Both the position numbers and the translations under genes were made by a program. A DNA stretch of 64,000 nt from Amphiduros pacificus. Its lineage: Eukaryota; Annelida; Polychaeta; Phyllodocida; Hesionidae. The notes beneath the pieces are model-generated. The model was given only the letters and a program-made list of their open reading frames with translations. It did no database searches and was not told the DNA's origin. The stretch is from NCBI GenBank assembly GCA_949316495.1, contig OX439000.1:54660220-54724219 (forward strand), given 5' to 3'. Numbering within the stretch: the first letter of the stretch is position 1; every line of letters begins with the position of its first letter. Shown piece by piece: positions 11,862 to 23,959 of this stretch.

Positions 11862-13469
11862 ATGATATAAGGAATCTTTTTAAATGTTAGAATGTCATCT
11901 ACTCTAGGGCTGAAGTTCAACTCATCATGCACTCAGATGAGATCTACATTCTAAGACACACATCACAGATCTCACTACCAGTACTATGAAGATAATAATT
12001 GATAGATTCATACATATAATGATTATCCGTGCCATTTATTTTGTGATGTATTCAACTATAAAATTGGTATCTTCATTGATGTATTTGCCCTAATCAGTTT
12101 TTAATACTCAATATCCAGTACAATACATGAATTAAGTAGGTGAGAATTTATTTTCATGGACATTGTATTATCTTCAAGCATTTATATATGTGTGTGTATA
12201 GTTGATATTTAGTTAAATGGAAAATCTGTGATATGTGACTTATCCTTACTATGATATATATCACTTTATGAACCTTGTAAAAGTATTGTAAAAATATATC
12301 CTGAATGGTAACTCTTAGATTTAGGAATAACAGTATTATGACAGTCAATAACTTGCTCACTTAACTATTCTTTATGTTAAGTTAAAGTTTTAATTGGGAG
12401 AGTCAAACATAAATTTTTAAAAATTATCATAAAAATAAACCAAAGTGGAGGGAGTTATGGAGTAACATTTTGTTATCAGAACCGGAACCATCTCCGAGAG
12501 AAACGTTTGTTGTTATTATTGATAGATTGCATGACATATCAAGTACACGCGTGTTAAGTCAGGGACAAGTTCATGTTCGGGTAGGTATCAATTGCAAAGG
12601 TTGGATTGTCATCTTACCTTTGATCAATGTTAGCATATGTTGTTAGGATCATGACGATATTTGAAAATGTTATTCTTGAGTCATTGAACACAATTTCAAT
12701 CTTATTTCAGATTTTACATGTTTTTATCATTAGTTTCATGTTTTTGTTTCATGCTTTTTGCTTGGATACAGACAGAAATATGAAAGGCTAAACTATCCCG
12801 GCAGGTCAGGGTTATAAAAATTGCATATCAGAACTATGGACAAACCAAATAAATGCATATAATTAGGTTTGACATCTTTACATTTATTCATTGTTATTTG
12901 AATTTAAGGTATACAGTGACTCATTAACTTTAAGGTATTTTGGAGTATCTACGTGTATAAATGTAACATTTTCATTAATTTAAGTTTGAGAATTACATAA
13001 GAAGTTATGCTAGAACAAAATGTGTCACATCTTAAGAAAATTGGAATAAACACTGCCATTTCATTTAAAAATAATGTTCCATACAGCATCAACATCATGC
13101 GTTGATTCAGTAATTACCATGATATTAGAGAAAGGGTGTGATCTGTGGAAAAAAAATGATTTCTCACAAATGCAAATTTATAATAAGTTTGTATTAACTG
13201 TTTAGTTCCACATAATATGAACATTTTTGTAAAATAAGGGACAATTCACGCTTAAGTTGATGGGAAAAATTTAACGAAATTTAGGGTGGACCCATATGTG
13301 TTTTGGAAACCCACAAATAAGATATGATTACGATGTATCTAATATAACTTATGTCAATAATAAAGGGTCACTCACTTAGTTGCACCTTAAATGATTCAAG
13401 GTAAATGTTTAAACCCAAACAATTAGAATATAACTGCAGTTCTTAGAAAAAAATGTGAAATGATGTTTT
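11862..13469. other. AT-rich intergenic stretch
   Basis: No exon, RNA gene or repeat family was recognised. Short tracts resemble general AT-rich background. Confidence 0.55.
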
Positions 13470-13690
13470 TACGACCCTTTCAGCAACTATGGCCATATCA
13501 GGTCGACTTTCAAGCCTTTTACCCAGTGTGAAAGTAACACTACTGGCAGTGGGAGTTGAACCCACCACCTCCCGTCCTCCACTTATGTAACCAACAAAGG
13601 CACAGATCCTACACTCTACCAACTGTGCTAGTGGGGTTGGTCTGTAGTTCTTAGACCTCCTGCTCATGGACCATAAATCATTCAGAGAAA
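13470..13690 (-). mobile_element. tRNA-derived SINE
   Basis: On the minus strand there is a box A (TAGCACAGTTGG) and a box B (GGTTCAACTCC), the RNA polymerase III promoter elements of a tRNA, spaced about 60 bp apart and so too far for a working tRNA. Further along is a tail ending near CTGAAAGGGTCGTAAAAAC. A translated frame here reads GREVVGSTPTAS, a well-known artefact of tRNA-like sequence. Confidence 0.65.
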
Positions 13691-14297
13691 GGGGGGTAAG
13701 ATGTATTGGCAAGACCCTTTGTTGGGGAAATAGATAACGAGATATTGGTTCTGCACAGGAAATACTTGAGATTTCTCTTTTTTTCCAACCCCTGAATTAC
13801 TGATGGTCTACCTTGTGTTATTTCAAATTTACGCTGACCATAATAATGACAGCAAATTTTCATGTTGATACATGTTGGCACATGTGACTAAACTTTGACC
13901 TTGATGTATTATTGGCTGCAAGGAAGAAGGCAGAAGTGAGTGCACAATGTAGAACTTTTACATCTACCCTAATGTTGCAGAGCAGATATCTTCTTTTGAA
14001 ATAATGATAATCATGACAAGAATCACTGAGTGAAATACTGTGTGCCTTTCTAGCTCAGTCACTGACCAAGCCTGAGTTCTGTTATACAGGCAGGTCCAAC
14101 CCACTGTGTGTATGGACAATATTGTTTGTAGTAGATGCATTGTATAAATGTGTAATATAAACCTGTTATTGTAAATAAAAGTATAATGACCAAACTATTT
14201 TGAGGTATGTTTTAGTTTTCAGTTTTGGTGACATTGTCAGTTAGGTAGGAGATGGGGGACTTTTTGTCATTCCATATATCCATCAACTTGGAGTTTT

Positions 14298-14972
14298 TTG
14301 AAAATATTCTCAGTACATGGAGAAGATTATCCTTTGAACAATTTAACATTCAAATCTACCAGAGAATATACAAGTGTGAGCAAACCCTTTCCATTTAAAG
14401 GGGGGAAGATCTTGGGTCTCAAAAATCTGGATGGTGTTCAAAACCTAAGAAAATTATGGGACAAAGTGGATCACACTGTACTTGTACCAGAGGCACACGC
14501 AAACTATTATAATAGGTTCACCATGTCGCCCTCTGGTGGAGTTTGGTCCTGGATAAGACGCTCAGAGCTGCCATCGATGGGGAGTATTTTCACCTGGAAT
14601 TTAATTGTTCAACATGACGACCCCGGGGTCATGCAGCCCTTTATGGATTCTGATGGGTCTATAAGATACACAAGCAAATGTCAGAAAAGAAAGATAATTG
14701 ATATGGCTACATGGCTTGAGGCATGGAACATTTACGTAAATAGGATGATTCGGGTCCACAGTATTCAATTATATGAACAATTTAGTATTTACAAGGGAAA
14801 ATGTGCAGATTTCAGCAAAAGATACACGTGGAATGCTATCACAGCTCTGGACATCCGTCACCTGGTAATGATGGGCAGCAAGACCCCCGGGGCAAGACCA
14901 TGGCCTTCGCGGAGATTCATACTCGACGCCACGATGGTGAAGACCTCAGCCCCACGCTGCCCGTGCTGTTAA
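14298..14972 (+). mobile_element. Broken repeat-associated coding stretch (gag-like / DIRS-Ngaro type?)
   Basis: A 224-codon open frame contains blocks such as WLEAWNIYVNRM, KGKCADFSKRYTW and ALDIRHLVM. These resemble the 'W-x-AWN-x-Y' region of gag-like first ORFs found in tyrosine-recombinase retroelements (DIRS/Ngaro group) and related invertebrate repeats. It has no introns and sits among repeats, and no reverse transcriptase is visible nearby. Read as a broken fossil; the family is a guess from remembered patterns. Confidence 0.35.
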
Positions 14973-15042
14973 ATGTACGATCACGTCCACCCAAGCGAGT
15001 GTCCTTTTCATATCAGTTCCCTGTAGCTGGGGACTGCAAGCC

Positions 15043-15165
15043 AGGCGTTTGAATTGCAGAAGAAGATAAGGTATGAAGCTCTGGAGGTCATCTTTCTGGC
15101 CAAGCCAATGGAGGAGCAGCGAGCCTACCTCCACGGAACACTACAAGCCAGATGTGTGTGAACTT
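15043..15165 (+). other. Unidentified coding-like segment
   Basis: A short open stretch encodes about 38 residues with strongly protein-like composition, including FELQKKIRYEALEVIFLAKP and EEQRAYLHGTLQAR. I do not recognise the family. It may belong to the same broken element as the preceding frame or be an isolated exon: AG dinucleotides precede it, but no good donor follows. Confidence 0.3.
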
Positions 15166-15319
15166 TGGTACTTATTCACTATTGACAGTTCATTATTCAA
15201 ACTTTTTCCTAGATATGTAGTACACTATGTCAACATGTCAGATTTCCAAAATTGTTCCAAATATGACCGTGCTGGATTTTGTGCCATATTATCAATGTCT
15301 AGACACGTCTACCAAGTAA

Positions 15320-16690
15320 GTCTAAGGCCCCAGTAATCAATCAAAATTACTTTGTATATTCTCATATCACCCGTATTCTCATATCAACTCATATCACCCA
15401 GTATGCTTTCACAAATATGATGTAATTTAGGCTTTTAGACTTCCCCAGGGGGAATGGGCAACTCCACTGAACTCAGGATCATGCTCCCATATTGGGGGTC
15501 TAGACACAATCTAGACATGTCTACAAAGTGTGTCTAAGGCCCCATTACTCAATCAGAATTACATTTAGTACTCTCGCACCTCATATATACCAGTGAATAT
15601 GCTTTATAAAAATAATGTATTTTCTACTTTTAGACTTCACCAGGGGAAAAGGTTCACTCCAATGTACTCAGAATTATGTTATGATATTGAGGGGTCTAGA
15701 CATATTCTAGACATGTCTATCAAGTATGTCTAAGGCCACATTAGTAAATTACAATTCCTTTTAGTACTCTCGCACCTCATACCAGTCATTAAGACGAGTA
15801 TATTCGTCAGGGGAAAAGGACTACTCCATTAACTCAGATTTATGCTCTCATATAGAGGGATCTGGACATTTAGACAAGTCTAAGGCCCCATTACTCAATC
15901 AAAATTACTTTTAGTACTCACACACCTCATACCAGTCACACATTTTATAAAAATGATGTTTTTTCGACTTTTAGACTTCACCAGGGGAAAATAGCTATTC
16001 CAATGAAATCAGGATTATGCTCTCATCTTGAGGGGTCTAGACACAATCTAGACACTTCTATGTCTAGATACTTCAATGTCTAAGACCCCATTACTCAATC
16101 AAAATTACTTTTAGTACTCTCTCATCTCATACCAGTGAGTGTGCTTTATAAAAAATAATGTATTTTCGACTTTAAAACTTCACCAGGGGAAAAGGTCCAC
16201 TCCATTTTACTCAGAATTAGGCTCTGATATTGAGGGGTCTAGACATAAGCTAGACAGGTCTACCAAATATGTGTAAGGCCCCATTACTCAATCAAAATTC
16301 CTATTTTGTATTCTTACAACTCATATCACTCAGTATGTGTTTTTATAAAAATGATGTACTTTAGACTTCACCAGGGGAAAACGGCAACTCCATTGAACTC
16401 AGAATTATGCTCTCATATTGAGGGGTCTAGACATAAACTAGACAGGTCTACCAGATATGTCTAAGGCCCCATTAGTCCAAAATTCCGTTTAGTACTCTCC
16501 CACCTCTTACCAGTCATTAAGACGAGTATTGTGACTTTGTCAGGGGAAAAGGGCTTCTCTATTTAACTCAGATTTATGCTCTCATATTGAGGGATCTGGA
16601 AATAGTTTAGACATGTCTAGTGTAAGGCCCCATTACTCAATCAAAATTACTTTTAGTATTCTTACAACTCATATCACTCAGTATGTGTTT
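15320..16690. repeat. Tandem array with alternating ~195- and ~155-bp units
   Basis: The anchor TCTAAGGCCCCATTACTCAA or a variant recurs near 15321, 15534, 15729, 15882, 16079, 16270, 16460 and 16621, giving spacings of about 213, 195, 153, 197, 191, 190 and 161. Units also share CTTCACCAGGGGAAAA and a GGTCTAGACAT...CTAGACATGTCT block containing the palindrome GTCTAGAC. The shorter units carry a distinct CAGTCATTAAGACGAGTAT segment. Confidence 0.85.
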
Positions 16691-19378
16691 TTATAAAAAG
16701 TACTTTTATTTAGTAAATTACTAAAAGTGTATCTCAGTGTCTTTTCATGTTATATATATGTTCATATTGATAGAAATTAAATTGCTAATCCACAATCTGT
16801 GAAGGCTTCCTTCCCCTTTAATAATTGCAAACAGTTTATATTAATTGCCGTAATTAGTTTTAAAACTAATTTTGGATAGACAAATCTGTATATATTATTT
16901 ATTTCCATAATTTCTGATTTTTGTACAAGTGCTCTGAGATTTAGGCAGAAAAATGAATCAATAGTAAGTTTTCAAACACCAAATTTAATGACTGGATGGT
17001 ATAGAATAGAAATACTCACACGTTAAGTTCACGAAAGTAAAATTATAAACTGTGTGCGTGAATTATTAATGTTCTCATCCAAGGGTGTAATTTCACTTTC
17101 ATCCCTTTATAGTTATTTGTATATGATAGAAGAGAGAATTGACATTGCATTGATCCAACAATTCCGGCAAGATTTTAGCTTTTTAGATTCCCAATAATAG
17201 AACCATTCAGTCTTTGACCTACTCCTAGACATAAGCAAATGGGATTGAAAATGTATTTTGTTTTTTTTCCTTGCTACATAATTTGATGTGCATCAAAACA
17301 ATGTTGACTAAGTATCCACCAATATATATTTTACGTACCAGGCAAAACCTGTTTCAGGAATGATGCTAACACTTATGATGCTCAGCAACCAGTGCATGTG
17401 TTAACAGCAAGCACACCAGAAAGGGACAGAGCCGTTGCATATCTGACTGCTTCCAAAACTGGAGTAGAAATGATTATATAAAAGAAATCATTAGCCACCA
17501 GAAGTGAACATAAGATATTATTTGAACCAAAAAAGGAGAGTATCAGACAAGTTAGGCTAATTTATCATCACACAGGCGTAAAGAAAGGGATTTAGTGAAT
17601 CCACTATCGATCAAATGACAACAATTGACCAGATATACAAATATTGCAGTAAAATCTTAAACGTCGACAGTCACAACACTGCGACCTTAAACTTGTGCCA
17701 CAAGTCTAATTGGAATGCAACTTGTAAGTCGAGACATCTGATCCCAATGTCACACTTTTTGCGGATTATCATATTTGATCATACATTTCGATTTTCATAT
17801 TTTCGATGAAAATAAATTAAATTCCATTTCATATGTTCCTGAAGTATTAAACTCCAAGATATGTTCCAGCACAAATCCTCGTTCATCCAATATAAATTCG
17901 GTCCACGGGTACAATGTGCGATACCAATTTACTTGTTCAGTTCTTGTATAAATAATACATACAAATTGGCTTGGATTTACATTCTCTGTTGATTCAACAT
18001 GTGCCCCTGGGTCTTTTTTTGTTTTGTTAGACTTATATTGATGTGAGACATTTTCTCCTGTGAAGCAACTGGCGTTTGTAGCAATTTATGTGGTAACTTT
18101 GGGGTGTAAGTTGGCAATAAAGGTCATGCCGGCGCCGCACCCTGCATTGCTCGAGTCCTCTCTCCAATACATTATTAGGCAGGAGAGAACATCATGTGGC
18201 TTGGAGAACAATTATTGAGATTATTAAATGATACTGTCACGTGACAGAAATGATCCACTGACACGTTGTCCATTCAGGAGAAGTGTTGATATCATAACCA
18301 GAATATGTTGGTATTATATCAATAAGCAATGCCCACTTTGAATTCTGCCTCGAATAGGAATTTTGAATTTAGATTAATCCTTTTCCTATTTGACTGCGTT
18401 TATGAAGCGAAAAGTTCCAGTCATTAGGCATTTGATTTGCATTCAGGAGTGACAAAAATGGAACTGCTTCACTGATCATCATTTCAGGAACCTGATATTA
18501 ATCAAGAGATGATGAATTCATTTTGCTATTGCGATTTGTTGAAACATTTTGAATCCCACAATAGTACAATGATGACCCCCTCCAATAACAAAATAATGAG
18601 AAACGAAACTTTTTCTCTGTTCCCAAGCAGTGTTTTATGTCGCTGCACGATTGTGAAATATAATTGGAGATCTCAAGTTTCCTTGTGTGTGAGTTGAAGC
18701 CGTCAACTTGACACTGAGAGACAAGTACATGGGTGCTATCCTTTCAGCAATTAGAGAAGCGGGGTCCAACCTTGGCTTGAAACGTGAGAAGAACTGTCTG
18801 GCTCTGTGGCATTTGACAAGATCTCAACAATGGAATCACTTCATAATTATCGTGCTCATTTGGGCTCTTATCACGGAATATGGATTTACATGTGATTTGT
18901 AGTTGCATCACAAGAGAGCGAGGATGTGTGTGCCAAAGTGGGAGGAGCTGTGCTTACAGTCATTTAACACTCAGCGGGTCAGCGCCGTCGGCTGAAAAAG
19001 CATTGGACAAGCTTAAGAGCAACGAAAACATAACACTTGACAGTGCTTTCGTCCGATTTTACCCGATTTGCCTGACTTGACTAAGTGTATTTCTATAATA
19101 TTGCTGCACAGTTGGAGTAATTAGCAGCGCATAAAATTAGTTATATGTTTGATCTTGTTCCTGGAAGTGGGGTGGAAGTCGGGTAATTGGCCAGTGCAGT
19201 GAGGCCACTTGATACCAGGTGGCAATTGGTTGGAGCTGTAATCTCACATCTGACCCTTTATTTGTATCACACATATGCCAGTGAGGGGTCCCATAACTTA
19301 TTGCAAAATTGAAAACACCCACACCTTAACAAGGAAGGTGATATAATACCACATAAGCCTGGCTTATATATAGTTTTT
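16691..19378. other. Intergenic stretch, possible promoter at its end
   Basis: Mostly unique AT-rich sequence. The last few hundred bases are less AT-rich, and a TATA-like CTTATATATAG at about 19362-19372 stands just before the candidate exon at 19379. No gene was recognised. Confidence 0.45.
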
Positions 19379-19509
19379 ATGATAGCAAGGAGAGCAATGA
19401 CAGAGAGGAGGGATACCAAGTCAAGGCAGGGAGACTATCCTGGGATGAGTTCTCCTGCACCAACTTCCACCACTCCCAACGCCACACCCGCCCTTATGAA
19501 ATTATCCAG
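19379..19509 (+). CDS. Candidate first coding exon (possible alternative LRRC71 start)
   Basis: An ATG at 19379 opens 43 codons plus two bases (MIARRAMTERRDTKSRQGDY, then a Ser/Thr/Pro-rich stretch ending PNATPALMKLS), followed by a strong donor CAG/GTAAGG at 19510. The donor phase (2) equals that of LRRC71 exon 1, so splicing to LRRC71 exon 2 at 51927 would keep frame. Its ending resembles the end of LRRC71 exon 1 (APNNAKFA) in type. Base composition is richer in C/G than its surroundings. Alternatives are the start of an unrelated gene or chance. It lies 24 kb upstream of the main first exon. Confidence 0.4.
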
Positions 19510-21270
19510 GTAAGGGCCGTTTTCTATTATTGATGACTCTAGCATTATTCAGTTAATTTTGTTTCATTTGTTTGTATTTTAGATCTGCAGTCATAAGTGT
19601 TTGGCTTACTTATTACACATTCCTGTGTATGTTGACATTTGTACTTACACCAATGTGTCACGTAAATAGTTGAACCAATCTATTGAACCAATCTACAATC
19701 GGAACATTTGGAACAATTTCCATGTTTTTGTATATTACAGATTTAAAAATAAGTATGAAAAAGATAAATATACTAAGGGGGTTCGATTTTGAAAAATAAT
19801 GAATAAATATTCAGAAATATGAGCGGTGGCATAATTTATAATTTTCAAATCTAATATCTAAATTTGAAAAAGGAACCTTTTTCAATTTGGCAAGTTGCAA
19901 GGCGGCCATTGATCTTTATCACAGTTAGATTAATACAACTTTAAACCACGATCACCAATTCAATGAATAGAATATGAAAGTGTGTTATACAGTGTTATGA
20001 TGTTATTCTTTGGGAACTCCCTGGGGGACTTTATTATTGAGATTATCATGATTAATTTGGCGACATATTGGAATTTCTAGACAGTTATTCTATTTGATGT
20101 ATTAATTGGAGTGTGCCACATTCATCCGACCAACAATGTTGCATTTAATCGTAATCATACGGATTTTAAATATTTCAACAAACATTTTACACTTACACAC
20201 AATGTTTTCATTCTAAAAAACTCGCTAGTCATAGTTTTTCATAATCATCATACAAATAGCGAGAAGATTGTGTTTTGTCATTGACTAATACTTGCATGTA
20301 TATAAGCACATTCACTGATAATGAACTGTAGGGAAATTGGTTATATTTATTATGTTTTGTGGTGACTCCCCAATGCACTAGGCCCAGGGATCGCTACAGA
20401 ACACATGTTCTAACCGTAGAGCGCGCTTTGTGGCTGTATGCTGGATTGTAAGAAAGGCCTTCCAAATTTGACACTGATATTTTTCCATTCCAAGACTTCT
20501 CTTATTACCCTTTGGACAATCAAATTATATGAATCTTCGATAAGAAATATCAAATATCTCACTTTCATCATTTGGAAAACTCAAATATAGGCCAATGGCC
20601 TAAGACCTATGCTGATCATTGTTTTTTTTTAATGTTTTGGAACATTCTCTGTAAATTGCTTCATCAATGATCATTTAGATCCTTTTCCGGAGCAAATTTG
20701 CGCAGATGATAATTTTGACCAATCAAAATACATGTTACACATCAAATTTGACCCCCAATTTGTTACCTCAATTTTCTTTGGCAAAAATCTATAATATTAT
20801 TCAAAACGGTAGCTTCCTTGATAACTTAGTGATAGCTATTACATTTTTGAAAAAAAATCATAACAACATGGAAAAAGATCTGAGCCGAATGGAAAATATA
20901 TAGAATTGGTTACGTGAAAATATGTATCTTTCCTATTAATAGCTTTATAAGAACTTCACCCAGTAGTTTGAGTAGTTGCAAATGCCACATCCACAGGATA
21001 CGCCACCCAGAGACTGCCCCATATCCCACTTACTAGTTTGACATTGTCACGTTTACCATCCAACATTCATGACAACATTTTCTCTGAGAATTTTTGCTCA
21101 TAAGCAATCCAAAGGTCAAAATGTCATTTGAAAGTAAGAAATATGGAAAATCTTAGTCTTAATTTATGATTTTCATGGATCAGATTTTGGTCAAATGCAG
21201 TGTACCAAAGCAAAGTACCGTATACTACGGGCTTTAAAGTCAACAATGTCATTAAAGGATCCTCAGCAGT
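19510..21270. other. AT-rich stretch without recognised features
   Basis: No exon, RNA gene or repeat family could be supported here. Confidence 0.55.
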
Positions 21271-21274
21271 CATG

Positions 21275-21530
21275 ATGTGTCTGGTATTTGACACCTATAA
21301 GGACATGGAATAATATGACGCTTCCTGTTTATGTGTTTTAAATGTATTTAAAAGTTAACCGCTTCATTGATGCGTGTATCATTATGTGTCTGGTATTTGA
21401 TACGAACCTGGAGTAATTACCGGTACTCCAAGATACGAATAGGGACATGGAATAATGTGACGCTTCCTGTATATGTTTTTTAAATGTATTTAAAGTTAAC
21501 CGCTTCATTGATTTGTGTATCATACAGCTA
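21275..21530. repeat. Imperfect tandem duplication
   Basis: Two copies share GTGTCTGGTATTTGA, GGACATGGAATAAT and GTTAACCGCTTCATTGAT (starting near 21279 and 21390). The second has an extra block containing TTACCGGTACTCCAAG. An antisense frame across it is a by-product. Confidence 0.7.
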
Positions 21531-22194
21531 TAATATTGATGGTACGAGGTTTTGATGCAATCTGCGACCAACTTTTGATCATCTTGATTTTGGTGCTTCC
21601 ACACCTTGGCAAGTGTCACACATTTTTTTAACGAAATACAATTGGTTCAAATGCTTTTCACGCTCTCCTCGACTTCAATTTATTATATGTACAAATACAT
21701 ATCTAGATGCTCAACACTTAAGCATTTGCATAATATGGCTAGCAAATGACTCATCTATATATGTGATCAATACCCCATAAGAGGTATTGATTTGATAGCA
21801 ACAACACCACATATATATCATACATGAACCTTCACAGCAAAGAAAAGGCTGATAAGAGGAGGTATTGGTAAAGTAAAATAATTAAAACCTTACATTTCTA
21901 GAAAGTACTGTTTCTTGCAGTATAGCTGAGTCTGTATGTACTGTTACTTTCCTTTTGTTCATAAATCATCCAAATCTTAGAAATGAAATAGAAAAATAAG
22001 AAAGTAAAGGACTATTTTGAAGTTACTTTTGAAAAAATCCAAATAACCTACTCATATTATGGTCACCCTCCTATGCAACAAATATCAGATTACTTTTGGC
22101 TAGTTATTTCTTTAAATTTCTTTAAATCGCTCAAAAAGGTCTTCTAACTAAAAATAAGGGTCAATTACAAACAATATTAGTTATGGGCCCCCTG

Positions 22195-22440
22195 CAGTGT
22201 TCGAGGATCCGTCTTCAAAGCGGATGCTGATCACCTCAAAACTGTCTGTCAGCTCGGAAGGTCCCATGCCAAGCATGGACAATATTACTCTGCATGGCGA
22301 GGTAGAGTCACATAGATATAAGTCCTGGATCTACTACTAATAATAATATAATAATAACGATTTATATAGCGCTATATCAGACTGGGTCTGCTCTAAGCGC
22401 TTAAGTGCTCTACTATGGAGAGAGTAGAGTATGACAATAT
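22195..22440. repeat. SINE-like patch with AATAATAAT and AGCGCT motifs
   Basis: A GC-richer segment ends in AATAATAATAACGATTTATATAGCGCTATATC followed by CTCTAAGCGCTTAAG when read in pieces of motif; this pairing of an ATA/AAT tract with TATAGCGCT is seen at ends of many invertebrate short interspersed repeats. No polymerase III boxes were identified. Confidence 0.35.
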
Positions 22441-23228
22441 CCACGCTGATACAATGAAATGAATATGCATACTGAGGTTACTGGGACAATGTTTTGAATG
22501 GACAGAGAATGAGTGAGACTGAGGGCAGTGCTTTGGTATTAGATGGATATCAATGGATAATGATCTGTACCGAATAGTGTAGTAAAGTGAGAGACAGTGC
22601 GTGCTTCAGAACCCAACTAGTTTGACACATAACATGATAAAACTATAATCTTGATCTGTTCCTAGGTATGCCAATAAAGATAGTATGTGTTGACTCGGCT
22701 GAAATCATCCTATTGCACAAAATCCACTCAACAAATATAAGATCATAACTCTGTTGATGTCACATAAGCCGTATGGTGAATGGCGTTTGTTAATCTATGG
22801 AAAATAACACGTAACTGATTTGCACACCGTCATTCAGAGGCACGTGCAAAGGTGTACCACCTCGCCCTCTGGTGGAGAATGACGGATTTGTGGTCCAAAA
22901 ATAAATGGACAGCAATGATAAACAGTAATGTAGGGTTCATTATGATAGAAAGTACTGGAGGTAACTGAGGATTGTTGTTAACTATGTATGTTGAGAAATC
23001 CTCGGGAAAAAAATGTATGTTAGCATCGAGTAAAAGCCAATTAACAATACCTCATAAGATTTATGAGGTATTGGAATTAACCAATGTAGCTGTATAGATA
23101 CTGAAAGAAACTGAAAGTTAGTTAAGAAAATTGTCTGAACTGACGTCGACAGATATGTCCTCAGAGGATCGGAATACCAAACAACGTTTACCATCATTTG
23201 TACTTTTATGTTTCCTGAGTATAAAAAA

Positions 23229-23310
23229 TCAATCAATCAATCAGCCAACCAACCAACCAACCAACCAACCAACCAACCAACCAACCAATCATTCAATCAA
23301 TCAATCAATT
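23229..23310. repeat. Microsatellite (AATC)n/(AACC)n
   Basis: AATC units give way to about ten AACC units and return to AATC. The surrounding stretches 22450-23228 and 23311-25260 hold no recognised gene; a 15-bp perfect inverted repeat lies at 23896-23959. Confidence 0.9.
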
Positions 23311-23895
23311 CTCTTAAAGATTAGATTCTTACTGTTATCTTTTCCACCTGATTTTTAGTTTTAGAGTATCGGGATTATTTTAAGGTATTTTTTCAATCGT
23401 GAGTATGCCATTTTTGTAATCTTTACTGTACTCCCACAAATATAACCATGTTATAGCATGCAAATGCCAAATGTCATAATAACGTTTCACGTAAGCAAGC
23501 CACAAGTGAAAAGTGAATACCATTCTGGGGTGTATGTACGTCATCAATGTGTGCACCATGCACTGTGATCCACAAAATCTACCCGTACGATTTCTTGAAC
23601 CGGTAGATGGCACATGTGTACTTATACGAATCAGGTACATTTAAGAAGGAAAAAGTCTTACTGTTGAATACTTACTAACTTATCAATCATATTCATTTGA
23701 TTTTTAAAACAGTGTATGTTTCAATAGCACATATCATTACGCATTTTTGAGCCACAGTTAACTATTGTGCTATCAAATTCCTTGAATGTGCATATTCTGT
23801 TTGACAATATTAAATTGTCATAAAACAACAAAATTAACAACACTATTAGTCAAATGTTTCAGTTAGATATATGTATATAAGAAATGTGAGAATTC

Positions 23896-23959
23896 GTTGG
23901 TTCTGGTGGAAATATCTTCCTCTTCCTTAGACTCTTGAGATCCTTCCACCAGAACCAAC
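23896..23959. repeat. Hairpin with 15-bp perfect arms
   Basis: GTTGGTTCTGGTGGA (23896-23910) is the exact reverse complement of 23945-23959, with a 34-nt loop. Function unknown. Confidence 0.7.

Noticed and set aside
13560-13640. A functional tRNA gene on the minus strand
   Set aside because: Box A and box B are ~60 bp apart and no proper cloverleaf with a 7-bp acceptor stem could be drawn; better explained as a SINE head.
13443-13712. 89-codon minus-strand frame with GREVVGSTPTAS
   Set aside because: Typical false translation of a tRNA-derived SINE.
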